A stretch of 64,000 bases of DNA from Mikania micrantha (taxonomy: Eukaryota > Streptophyta > Magnoliopsida > Asterales > Asteraceae), in the NCBI GenBank assembly GCA_009363875.1, contig CM018691.1, positions 37,363,446 through 37,427,445 of the forward strand, written 5' to 3'. Shown one piece after another: positions 11,065 through 22,700 of the stretch; positions within the stretch are counted from its first letter, which is position 1, and each line of letters starts with the position of its first letter. The notes under the pieces were generated by a model. The model did no database searches. It was given only the letters and a program-made list of their open reading frames with translations, and had not been told where the DNA came from. Both the position numbers and the translations under genes were made by a program.

Positions 11065-13287
11065 TGTAACAACCCATTTTTTTTTTGTGAAATATTATAA
11101 ATTAAACATAATTGGTGTATGATTATGTTTATTTAATTAATGGGTGTTTTGTGTGATTTAATTATCTTAAATAATATTTGGTGGGTGATTTAAATATGTG
11201 TTTGTTAAATTTATTATGTTGGGTGTTTACTAACTTAACTTAGTTAGTTATAACTAGTTAGTTTTAACTAGTAATAGAGGGACCAAAACTGCCAATAGAT
11301 GAAACTTGAGTTAAAAGAGGGGTTTTATGTTGACTTGGTCAACATTTCACACTTTTGTGTGTGTGTGTGTGCTGGAACGTGAAAGAGAGGAGAGAAAAGG
11401 AGAAAACTCAAGAACTTCAAGAATTGATCAAATTGGAGGTTGGATGTTGATTGGATCTTGAATGCAAGTTGAAATTGGAGTTCTCCTTGCATCAAACAAC
11501 ATCTAGGTAAGATTTTTGGGTGTTTTTGATGGGATTTTCGTGGGTCACCATGGGGGGTGTGGGTTTGATGGGTAAAACTCTCAAATTTGGTGTTTTGAGA
11601 GTGTCAAATGTTGTTAATGATGTTGATAATCATATAGGAACAACTTTTGATTGTTTTCTTTCATGATTTACATGTTATGAAAATGGGGGAATTGGGGTTT
11701 TCATGAAGTTGATGAACATGGTGTGTAAAGTAGTGTTTAAAGGTGGGGATTTGATGATATTCACTATATTGTTGTAGTTTGTGGTGAAATTGTTGAGATT
11801 GATCATTTTTAAACATAATAATGGAGTTACATAGGTGTCTTAATGATGAATGATCATTAGCACATGAACTTGTGCATACAAGGTGTTTGATGAAATGCCA
11901 AGTAGGGTATTTAACTTAAAATTTGGTTTAAAACCAATGGTGATGTGAATTATGTGGGTTATAACACCAACAATGGTGAATTGATATGGTTAAGGGTCAA
12001 TTGGAAACAAATTAGATTGAAAATGTTGACATTGGGGTGAAAGGGGTGTATGTTGACTAATTGTGGTCAAACTTTATATTAAACCTATTAGTTGTGATAA
12101 TAGGAATTGATAGTGAAGGTGTGGGTGAAACCAAACGACCCGGGAAGGAATTGGTTATAGAGGATAGCGCGTTGGAACAAGGTAAGTCACCTAAATCTTT
12201 TACTCATTATGTGTAAAGGTGTTTACATGTATGAATGTTGTTGAAGATTTGACTTTATAGTGGATAGATGATCTAGTACTTGTTGTTAGTCAATGATAAG
12301 CAATAGGTGATATATGTTGCTTGATTATTGCAAACATGGTGTATCAATACTAGTTCATGATTGATTTGGTGTTAATTTGTATGTGTGTTGAGGGATTTGG
12401 ATCATTTCACAAGGTGTGTGAATTGTAATTGAATTCAACTCAAATTGGTGTTTTGATTTACAAGTGGCGTGATCATGACATTGAATTATTCACATGGTGT
12501 GTGAATGTTCTTTGTTGGGTGTAATCAAGTTTGTAAAACACAAGTGGTGTGGTTTACTTAACTTGAGAAATCTTGTGGAATAAGATTTCAATGGAGTTTT
12601 GGGTGCAAACGACCCGTTAGTAAATCGTTTGATATTATAACTATGGTGGTTATAAATTGGTGAATTAAGGTGTTTAGTATGTTTATATGGTGTTATATAA
12701 TGTTTATGGGGGTATTGGAACGGTCGTATTTGAGCGAAAGGGGTCAAGATGGTTGAAAACAGCAAAAATGGTTGTGCAGGTGTGCCCCGGCGTATCATAC
12801 GCCTGGGGGGGGCGTATGATACGCCTACCTCAGCTCCAGGTCTCAAAATTTCTGTGATACGCCCCCAAATACGCCTACCAATACGCCAGGGGCTGAATTT
12901 GACCAAAATTGACTTTTTGGGTCATGTAAGCTCGTGTGGTCGGGCATGGTGATCTTACTTAGTTCTAATGAACTAATGGTGACTTAATTATGGTGTTTCA
13001 GGTGAACGGAAGGGTTGAACGGGGTCGTGATCGGATTGCCTCGCAAGGATTCGGATCAAACACGTTTTGGTGGTTTTTCTTTGTTGGTGTTAAACAAAGG
13101 TTTTTGGTGATAACTCAAATGTAATTTTTGTTATTGAATGTTTAACTAACATCAATTATTTTGTAAAGTCGTGTGTAAATGAGGTGTTTATGGTGTTAAT
13201 TACATTGTCGGTTTTTGAAAAATCTGGGACTTAAACTTTGATGTCGTTTTGAACACGTGGCATGTGTTGGTGGGTTTGGGGCTTACA
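11065..13287 (+). mobile_element. 5' LTR of a Ty3/gypsy element (2,223 bp)
   Basis: It begins tgtaacaaccc and ends gggcttaca, directly followed by agt and a primer-binding site. The 5 bases before it are acatc (11060-11064); the partner copy would lie beyond the element's 3' LTR, which is lost in the gap. It contains GC-rich palindromes of type GGCGTATCATACGCC (12789-12803, 12811-12825) and many short hairpins with GTGG/GGTG loops. An open frame on the minus strand here (12490-12906) is not credible as a gene. Confidence 0.75.
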
Positions 13288-16200
13288 AGTTGGTATCAGA
13301 GCCATTGATTTGAGGGATTCAAGGGTGTCGCGAACACTTGAACTCAAATCGTTGTGCTTTTGATATGGGGAGTATTGTTTGATCCGAGATCCGATCACGA
13401 AGCCGGGGGATTAAGGTAACAAGTTTGTGGTTTGTTTACCTTAGTTGTTATGTTTAATGGTGATTGGTGTGAATTTGTTGCTAAACCAAAATTTTTAGAT
13501 ATAATATGGTGAGATGGAGTTAAGGTAACATTAGGTGATATGATTACCTTAATATTTTTAACATTGGTGTTTTGTTGTAATTATTTTGTGTTAATAACAT
13601 TCTTGATCATGATGTGGGTTGATGAAGTTATGGAAATGAGCATGGGATGATTGTATTATTATGCCTGGCCAGTATAATATTACCCTCATTACATGAACAT
13701 GACTTTAACAGAGTCAACTCAAATCTGGTTATGGAATAGGAGGTAAGGGAGTAGTAACTTGTTTACTAATTAACTAGAGAATGTATAAGTATATTGTAGA
13801 TACTTATAATGGTCTCTGAAATTGATTAGTTGAGATATGTGGTATGAGATAAGTTGTGTGAAATATTCATGTAAGTCCACAGGTGTGTGGCATTGGGAGG
13901 AGTTCACTTTCGGGTGAAAATTCTTGTAAGTCCACGGGTGTGTGGCATTGGGAGACTTTCACTTTCGGGTGAAAATTTATGTAAGTCCACAGATGTGTGG
14001 CATTGGTGAGAATTCACTTTCGGGTGAAAACTTATGAAAGTCCACATGTGTGTGGCATTGGGGAGAATTCACTTGCGGGTGAAAATTTACAAGTCCATGG
14101 TTATGTGGTGTGGGATTGTCATGTAAGTCACCCACCTATTATACTTGATATGATTATTTGGTTTTATGCATATAGGTGTGTATGTGTAAGTAATGTATGT
14201 GGAATATACATTAGATGTTGAAATCAGTGAATGGGTGTTTGCATTTTGGGTGTATGACAATAACATGCAATAAGTGTTATATTTACTTAGTTATTGTTAT
14301 GGAGTCAGTTTACAAGTGGTGTGGTGAAATAAGATTGATTCACAAGGGGTGTGAACTTCTTATTAGAAGTTTGACTGAAAATGGTCAAACAATTCAAAAT
14401 TGGTGTTTGTGTATTTGTTGTTTGTCAATAACGTGCAATAGGTTTTACATTTTCTTAGTTATTGTAAATTTGTATGTTTTCCATTGGTGCGGAGAAATAA
14501 GAATGATTCACAAGTGGTGTGAACTTCTTATTTGAAATTTGACTAAGATTAGTCAAACAATTCACAACGGGTGTGAATTTGGAGATGGGTTGATTCACAA
14601 GTGGTGTGAACTTCCCATGGTGAATTTTATGGTGTTTAGGTAAATCACAAGTGGTGTGATTACCTACCTTGAGAATATTTGGAAAAAAAAAGGAGGTCTC
14701 AAAGAAATTGGGTGAAATTTGACTTTTACTTGGTGATTTTATGTTCTAACACTTTATTGGTGTTTTAAAGAGCTATGAATATGATTTTCATGTGTCGTGG
14801 AAGTTTATTGTTATGTGTTGTATGCGTAACTAGAATTAGTGTCATTGTATGTTGATTGATAACTGACACTAGAATTGGGGTGAATCCACAGATGTGTGGA
14901 ATTACATGTAAGTCCACAGTTGTGTGGTATTGGGGAAAACCACATTCGTGTGGAATATTATTTAAGATCACTGGTGAGGGGCATTGAAATTATCGTGTAA
15001 GACCATAAATTTGTGAGTCTTGGTAGTAATGATATGGAGTAAATGGTGTTAAAAAAAAAGGTAGTTGTTATTACGCATGTGGAATATGCATTATTATGTG
15101 AATTTGAGTGTGGCATGTAAGACCATTTTGGAATGGCATTGGGTTTGGCGTATAATTTCACATTCATGTGGCATAAAGGGTAATTCACATGCGGGTGGGA
15201 GCTAATTTTGGGTGAAACTATAAATTTGGGTGGTTTTATATGTTGGCAATGGTTTGTTGTATAAACCTTGTAAAATTAAATTCTGATTTAGATGATCTAC
15301 AAGTGGTGTAGACGTTTTTTATATGAATGTGGTGTTAAAATGTGTAGTTAATCAAGTTAATACTAGGTGAAATTAGTATATTGATTGACAATAGGAGAAT
15401 GTATGACCACACTTGTGTATGTTATATTGAGCCAGAAAGGCGTGTTTGTGTTTGGTGTGGTGTTAAAAAAAACCGCATGTCGTGCGAATTTGGTGGTCGT
15501 AAATTGAATCGCATGTGTGTGATGACTTGTTGAAAATACGAGTCACATGTTGTTTGGTGTAAATAATGAAAGATAGGCGTAATAGGATATGTTGATTATC
15601 CTTAATTAAACTGTTAAGAAAGTGTACACTCTACAAGTATGTATTGTATGATGTGTCATAATTTCTTATATGCGTGTACTATGGGTGTGAAGTACATGGG
15701 GTGGAGTTTAGTCCTAAGTTAATGAATACGTTTCATGTGAGTGAAAACTTTGGACAAATTGTATGGTTAGGAGGAATATATTTCTCTAAAACCAAGAAAC
15801 TAACAATGCCATGATCATGTTGTACTGAAGAGGTGTTGGGTTGGTGGCTGGGTGTATGCCTTACGTATACCCTATATATAAGCTTCTTCGATGCAACAAG
15901 AAAGTGAAGGTGTATAGACTTGGGCAAAGGACGGGGGATGGTGAGAAAAGAATTGTAAACAATTTGGCATGAATGCCATGGGGAGAATAAAACTTGGTAA
16001 TGACAAGCTGTCATTTATAAAAGTTTAACGGTTTAGACCATGATGTCTAGTGTTTTGACACATAGTGTCGTTATGAAATGTTAAAGGTTTTGACAAGAGT
16101 GTCTTAACTAGGGAGTGGTGACTATAAACATTTGATTATGTTAACTGGTGTGCCTGTTTGAAATATGTGGTAAATATATATATGTTTATAGATGGGTGTG

Positions 16201-17180
16201 ATGTGTGAACATCTATGATTATATATAGATGCGTAGGGTGTTGTAATATTTTGAACAGAAAGAGGTAGAAATGACCTGTATACGTGTGTTGACGTTACAG
16301 GTGTTGAGTTTATCTTTTAAAGATGAAAATGCTTGGGGATGATCCATAAGATTATGGACATTATTTAGGAGTTCATGGTTGGGAGAAATGAATCTGTTAG
16401 TTTGTAAACATGATTCAAACATAAATTATGGTTATTGTCGAGTGTGAATTGATGTAGATAATTCACAAGCGGTGTGAACCTCTATAGCATTCGTGTGCTA
16501 TTAGATAAATTACAAGGGCGTGTGATATCTAAGTAGCAGATGTGTTTGTGGTAATTATAAGTAAGAGGAGTTTAGGTGCAAATGAAAGAATAACCATATC
16601 TAGAGTTGATGGTTAAGATGTTAACTTATTGTGGGTGGATTTATGTGGGTAATCACAAGTAGTGTGATTCCTAAGGTGAGGATTTTGGTGAAAGAAAGGT
16701 GTTATTAGCATGTTTAGACGATTAAATTAGAAGGGTGACTTGATGAGAATTCACATGTGGTGTGAACCTTATCAATGCTTAATGGTGTTATTTGGTATTA
16801 TTTGTTCATCGTGGGCAAGTTGACTAAAAGCGTTCATTTCGTGGTTACCCAGGAATTCTATTCTGTTAAGAATGGACACGAAACTGTTGTTGTGCATGAC
16901 GTATCATCTTCACACTAATGGTCAAAGATAAAGAACCATTCAGGCCTGTGAGGATATGTTATGGGTGTGCATAGTGGAGATTGGGGGTAGTTGCGATGAC
17001 TGTCTACACTTGGAGGAGTTCTTGTTTAAGAACGGTTATCATTCCAGGTGTGGAATGATTCTGTAAGAAATACTATATGGAGTAGATAGTATAATCCAGG
17101 AGTTGGGAAGATGGTGGATAACAAGAACATGTAGTTAAGTAGGTGGTTAAAATGATAAATGAATGGATTGATGTAATCCA
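11577..17180 (+). other. Array of short hairpins with variable, compensating stems
   Basis: Hand-checked perfect stems include ACTCTCAAA (11577-11602), CCTATTA (12084-12104), ATTCACA (12488-12506), GAAATCTT (12567-12589), TTATAAC (12635-12655), TTATAT (12683-12700), TTCACA (14339-14355 and 14507-14523), GTTTGAC (14369-14390), AATCACA (14643-14661 and 16651-16669), TCTACA (15296-15312), TGTGAATT (16443-16467), TTCACA (16750-16766), ATCATTCC (17038-17059), ATACTAT (17070-17092) and TGGATT (17164-17180). Each is followed by a 4-9 base loop and its exact complement. Loops are enriched in GTGG, GGTG or GRTGT. The same loop AGTGG occurs with stems TTCACA, AATCACA and TCTACA. Confidence 0.6.
13291..13303 (+). 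other. Primer-binding site, initiator Met-tRNA type
   Basis: tggtatcagagcc is complementary to the 3' end of plant initiator methionine tRNA, the usual minus-strand primer of gypsy and copia elements. It begins 3 bases after the LTR end, which fixes the LTR boundary and the plus orientation. Confidence 0.85.
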
Positions 17181-17214
17181 AATTCATTGAAGGCGTTTAA
17201 GACCTTAGAAATGG
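13304..17214 (+). mobile_element. Internal region lacking gag and most of pol
   Basis: About 3.9 kb between the primer-binding site and the integrase remnant has no gag, protease, reverse transcriptase or RNase H frame. It carries instead a module tccac...gtgtggcattggg...ttcac-tttcggg-tgaaaa repeated at about 13875, 13930, 13985 and 14040, and many short hairpins built on cacaagtggtgtg. The element is a non-autonomous or decayed derivative. Confidence 0.6.
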
Positions 17215-17667
17215 GATGTGTACGGGAGACCGATCGAATTCCAAGTGGGAGACTTTGTGTTACTAAAGGTCTCTCCTTAGAAGGGATTTATTTGTTTTCG
17301 GAAGCGGGGGAAATTTAGTCCACGGTTTATTGGGCAATTTAAGATTATAGCTCGGATTGGCGAGGCTGCCTATCGCTTAGAGCTACCAGAGGAGTTGAGT
17401 GGAATTCACAATACGTTCCACGTGTCTTATCTGCGAAAGTGCTTGGCGGACGAATCGGTTTATGTGAGATTGGAGGATTTGGTAATTGATGATAAGCTCA
17501 ATTATGTTGAGAAATCAGTGGCTATCTTGGATAGAAAAGTCAAGCAACTTCGGAATAAGACGATTAACCAAGTAATGGTGCAATAGAAGAACAGACGGGG
17601 TTCGGATGCTACGTGGGAGTCCGAGGATGAAATGCGGAAATTTTATCCTTTCCTTTTTGAGGTGTAA
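17215..17667 (+). pseudogene. Ty3/gypsy integrase C-terminal remnant
   Basis: One frame from 17215 to the TAA at 17665 matches the C-terminal part of plant gypsy integrase and the tail after it. It shows an RPIEFQVGDFVLLKVSP-type start, a RKRGKFSPRFIGQFKI block, a YRLELPEEL block, a HNTFHVSYLRKC block and a terminal RRGSDATWE block. Two in-frame stops, at 17278-17280 and 17584-17586, each stand where the family has tryptophan (TGG to TAG). The catalytic DDE core is absent because the upstream pol region is missing. It cannot make a functional integrase. Confidence 0.85.
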
Positions 17668-17675
17668 TTAGGTTT

Positions 17676-17775
17676 NNNNNNNNNNNNNNNNNNNNNNNNN
17701 NNNNNNNNNNNNNNNNNNNNNNNNNNNNNNNNNNNNNNNNNNNNNNNNNNNNNNNNNNNNNNNNNNNNNNNNNNN
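17676..17775. other. Assembly gap of 100 N
   Basis: Exactly 100 N, the usual placeholder for a scaffold gap of unknown size. The 3' LTR of the gypsy element, expected just after 17667, is not visible. Sequence on either side may not be adjacent in the genome. Confidence 0.99.
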
Positions 17776-18646
17776 AGCAGCTGCGTGCTGTGTTGTTCAC
17801 TTTATGTGGACAGGAGTTCGGATGTCCTCACTCAGTGGGGATTGCTACAGGGTTTTATACACGGGATGAGGTTACTACACCTCTATTCCTAGATGCCTCA
17901 TTAGAAGAGGACGAGGCCGTCCTCATAGACTGGTGGCTGGTGATTGGAGACGAGTTTTTCGTTAATAAGGAGTCAGTCGCATTCGTGATCCGCTGCACCG
18001 AAACCTACATCGGTGCATCACCTGCACCACCGGCCGCCGTTTGAGCCAGGAGTGGGTCACACAGAAGGACCTATTCTTCATGTATTGCCTTATCAGCGGG
18101 CACAGCTGCAACCTTGCATGGTTGCTAGCTGATTATTTTTCTAGCTTTATTAGCCGTAAGGCTACTGGAGCTATTACGTGTGGCTCTTTTATCACACGTA
18201 TAGCTCGACGTATCGGTTGTTTTTCGGCCGATATTAGAGATAGCATGACCGTGACTTACGCCTCGACACTGCTGGGGCGTAACACGGTCATGCTAATGGG
18301 TATAGCGGCCGAGATCCCCCGCGTGGGTTTGCGATGGTCACTGGGTCGGCGCACAGAGTGGGTGCTGCCAGTTCCTGCTCCACAGCAGCAGCCTGGGGCA
18401 CAGCCGCACGTACAGGAGCCCCCAGCAGACCAGCCACCACCAGACCAGTCACCGCCACCACCACATCATGTCGTTGTTCGTCAGCCACCACTGCATCCGG
18501 CTGACGCGGCGATCTTACGCTACCTTCTTGGAAGCGTACGCGACCTTTCTGGACGCGTTGATCGCTTGGAGGGGATGATGCGGTGGATGACGGAGCATAT
18601 GGCTGCATCTGCTGGCATGGATGTTCCCGTCTTTCCAGGACCGTGA
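17776..18646 (+). pseudogene. Frameshifted plant retroelement ORF, gag/ORF1-like
   Basis: The first frame (to 18044) reads GFYTRDEVTTPLFLD and EEDEAVLIDWW. A second frame (18041-18646) continues with SQEWVTQKDLFFMY, a CNLAWLLADYFSSF block, GSFITRIARRIGC, a long Pro/Gln-rich stretch and a short amphipathic helix (RVDRLEGMMRWM). I recognise this order from plant LTR-retroelement proteins annotated as ATHILA ORF1 or putative plant transposon protein. The frames join by a shift near 17985-17990. The 5' end is lost in the gap. A related C-terminus lies on the minus strand at 39979-40250. Confidence 0.6.
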
Positions 18647-19730
18647 CATGATCAGGATCACCAGGATCTGGATCCTGGTGGTCATGCTTAGTTATTTTGT
18701 TGTATTTCTCTTTTTCTTTTTTTGTATTTTGATGTATGGACACTACTTACTATTCGGATGTATGTATTTTTATTTCGTATGTATGTTGTGTATGGCGTGA
18801 TTGTTTGTTTTATCTTTTATTATATAATTAAAAATGTGCGTGTTTGTGAAATGAAAATAGATAGTTAACAATTTTTTCTTAAAACCGTTCAAATTTATTT
18901 ACGTTCTGATAACTATTGTTTAAAATCATTAAACACGATTACGTTAAAATAATTTTCAAACAAAACATTTAAACAATATCACATGTATATTTCTTTGATA
19001 AAAGCGACTATATATACCTATTATAACAATAAACTTACGAAATCATAACTACCTATGTTAAAAAAAATTGTTATTTAAATTTAAACATCACGATGTTAAA
19101 ATATTTGTCAAACAAAACAAGTAGACAAAATAATTAAATAATAACGTTAAAATACTTATTATTTTACAACAAAACGATTAAAAATGGTTACGTTTTTCTT
19201 TCGAACAATTAAACGATATTATAAGTTACTTAAACATGTACGTGTTGCGTTTACGAATACCGGATTTCAAAACAAAGTACGATTAGACGATATGATATAA
19301 CAATTAACGTTAAACACGTACGTATACCAGAATTCAAACAAAGTACGATTTTATAACATAATCATAAATATATAATAATATATATTATATATTTAATATA
19401 TAATGTTAAACACGTACGTATACCGATTAAACATAATTACGTTAAAAATATATCTTTTAACCATTTAAAACACTTAGACAATTACAATGTTACAAATAAG
19501 TTAAACAGGTACGTATATCAGGCGAAAAAACAAAAGTTATAAATTTTCAGGTTTGAAAACGAATCATATAGGCCAATACTACTCGTATGTTGTTTTCAGC
19601 CGTCAGGCATCTCACTGACATTTTCTAAAACACTCTGACACCTATACGGCCCGTAAAGCCCTATACGGCCCGTATAGAGTCAGATGGTGTTAACTGATCC
19701 GTAGGAGGTGTCCAAATAACACGCCCCTTA
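18647..19730 (+). mobile_element. 3' non-coding part of the same element
   Basis: AT-rich sequence with recurring cgtacgta and gttaaa words. At 19643-19678 two copies of tacggcccgta occur, then ggtgtccaaataacacgcccc (19709-19729). The same pair of motifs bounds the minus-strand relative at 39350-41244, so the right end of this element is probably near 19730. Confidence 0.45.
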
Positions 19731-22700
19731 AAATAAAATACCTAAATAGGTTATTAATTCCAATCTGACCTTGGTCTGTTTAATATATCCTTTATCTACA
19801 TAAAAATTATGCTAGTTGAAGGTAATTTAAATAATGTTTTTAAAATAATACCGGACATTAAATTGGTTTTTAGTGGTTAGTGTTCAGACCAGATTTAAGA
19901 ACTGAATTACATCACAAATAAAAATAAATTTAACACGTGTTGTTTCACTAATTTGGTATTTTTCTCTCATGTTAAATACATATATTTCCTGTGGACCATT
20001 AACATCAACTACTAATTACATTATTTTTACCTTTTTCATAGTAAAAAAAATGTTTCTTAATATATTAAAAAGTTTTTTTATTTAAAATACATTTTAAAAA
20101 ACTAAACTTTTAGAAAATTTATTTTTTTATAATATATAAAAGTTTTCCAAAACAGTGAATTATTTTAAAATTACGAATACTTAGGTCTTTTAAAAACATA
20201 AATGTTTATAAAAATAGATTTAGTTAAAATTGATCATGTTTTAAGATGGTTAGGGTCATAATGAATCTGGTCGAATAAAAAATTATAAACAAATAGTAGT
20301 AGAAATGTTGGCCAAGGCATGATAATATTAGTTTAATATAATATATATTGTGAATTTGAACAACTTTATTAAAATCTTTGAAGACACGCTTCAATTGAAC
20401 CAAACTCTTGATCAAGGGTCTAAAAAAAATGATACTCCACCAATATTAAAAAAAAAAAAAGTCCAAGTTGCTAAACATTAATCAGCTACAATTGTGAACC
20501 CTTCCCCTCACCCGACCAAACTTAGAAAATTAATAACAATAATATGAAAAAAATGTGATTCTAAGCAAATTTAAATATCGAAGTATGTGATTTCAGTAGT
20601 GTTATGTTATTGTTAGAACCAATTAATGAAAATGGCCAAATACAACACACATATATATAAGAGATTTCCCATTAGTTGTTGTTCTTAACCGTAATCAAAA
20701 TACACAGAGGAAACATCGACTCCTTCTCTTGGTCTCCCTCTCTTCTACATCAAAGATTGCAATCAGGGGCGCATCTTTGTAGAGAGCACCCCCCCTCTTT
20801 TTCTGTCCGTAATGTTAATTTTTCGACCGAAATGCTATCATTGATATGTATTTTCATTGTTCTAGCAATTCAGATTCAATCCAACAGTTATAACTATATT
20901 GAATCACGTGAAATCAATAAAGAGTATTGGTACGAAAATAAAGGTAAACAAATGAACAATATGTAGCATTAAGTCTGAATGATTAGAAGACTGTCTTTTA
21001 ATGTTACCATTTAATCATTCAGAGTTAAGTTTATTTCTTAATTCTTAACCATTAAGAGGTTATGAACCATTAAGAGATATTTTCATAATGACCATTAAAA
21101 AAGTACCAAACAATCCCAAGCAATTAATCAGGATTTATATAACAAAATTAAAGCATTAATTAAAACATTACAATTTGTGACTTGTGAACTAGCAATTTTT
21201 GTACTTGCTAGGCTGTCATTTCTGCTACCTGTAATTTTAGAACATTCAAATCATGAATTTTACTCAAAAACTGAAACCATCAATACTATAAAATAGGCCT
21301 AAAATCAAACATCCAAATTTCATGCCTCCAATTTTGGTTACTTGCTTAACCTACTATCAGTAATTCTATAACTTGAATCACTTCATTGTATTTTGATCTT
21401 TGTATCATGCGAACATAGAAGCTACGGAAAACCAAATTTTATTTTGAAACTCGTTTTTTACATCTGGAATAATCAGATTATCAGAATATCGATAGTTGCT
21501 ACCGGCGGAAGTATATGAAAGTTGGGCAATCAATGATCATCTCTTTAGGGCCTTCAATTGGGGTTAAAATAAGGTTGATGATTTAAAAAAATGAAAGGAG
21601 GCCTATTAGTTGTGCTTCTACTAAAGCAAAATTAACAAATTAATTACATGCATGTTGAGTGGGGGATGTCTCTTACTAGAGCCCACATGGTTTGATTGAT
21701 GTAATCTGTGTCTAGAGGTTATAATTAGGATTTTTTTATAGTTATAACTCAATTTGTTGAAGATTAAAATTATATAGTGGGATAAATATAAATTTAATAC
21801 TAGGGTTTTAAATTCAAATACTAATAAACAAATAATAAGCTCTTTACTTAATTAATTAAGTGGTTGTTTGTTTCGTTATGTGCTGATTCAGTAAGAAGTA
21901 TGAATCACTTTGACTCTGTTTATAACTAAATAGTTAAGAGGCTGATTGATTGATATAGATGTGTTTTTTGAGAAAAAATAGTTCCAGCCTCTAACTAATT
22001 TAGAAGTAACATTTTAATAAAATCATTATAAGACTCTCCAGGGTCATTTCAAACCTTTTGGTGGGCCAAAGCGGGAATAAAAATCAAGATCCACTTTTGA
22101 CTGTAAATAAAAATTATCCTCAAATTTGAGATACAAAAAATATATATTATTAAGGAGATATATGTAATATAATGAGTTAGATTAGAGGATATATGTAATT
22201 TATTTTTTGTATCGGATATATATGCAATTTGAGAAGTTTATAAATGATATATAAAGAACTGAGTTGATCACGCAAGCAGGCATAGATTTGCGAAAGTTAT
22301 TTTCTTTTCTTTTCTTTTCGTTTCTACCCGCACTCACCTTCATTTCTGGTTCACTAGTAATGAGATTTTTTTCCTTATTTAAAAGTGTGTCACTGACTAT
22401 TTCTACCCTTAAAAATTAAAACCATTAAAGATTTACCCTTTAGCTATGCAAAATGACACTTTAACCATGCTAACATTTTTAAAGTTTAAAATATATCATA
22501 TATAGTTTTATACTTTATTTTTTATGAATAGCTTTCATCTTATAATTTAAATGAAAATAATAGTAGTCATAGTATATATGACCCACTATAACATATTACT
22601 ACCTCTCTTTAAGACTAACAATAACTAAAGAAATATCGCAACAACTATATAACTATTTTTTACCAATGTTTTTCATAACCAAGTCGTCATAAGTTTGTAT

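Noticed and set aside
13865..14100. CRISPR-like spaced repeats
   Set aside because: The repeats are imperfect, without unique regular spacers, and lie in a plant retroelement.
20676..20966. 96-codon ORF
   Set aside because: No recognisable domain, no context, ends in low-complexity Asn/Lys codons.
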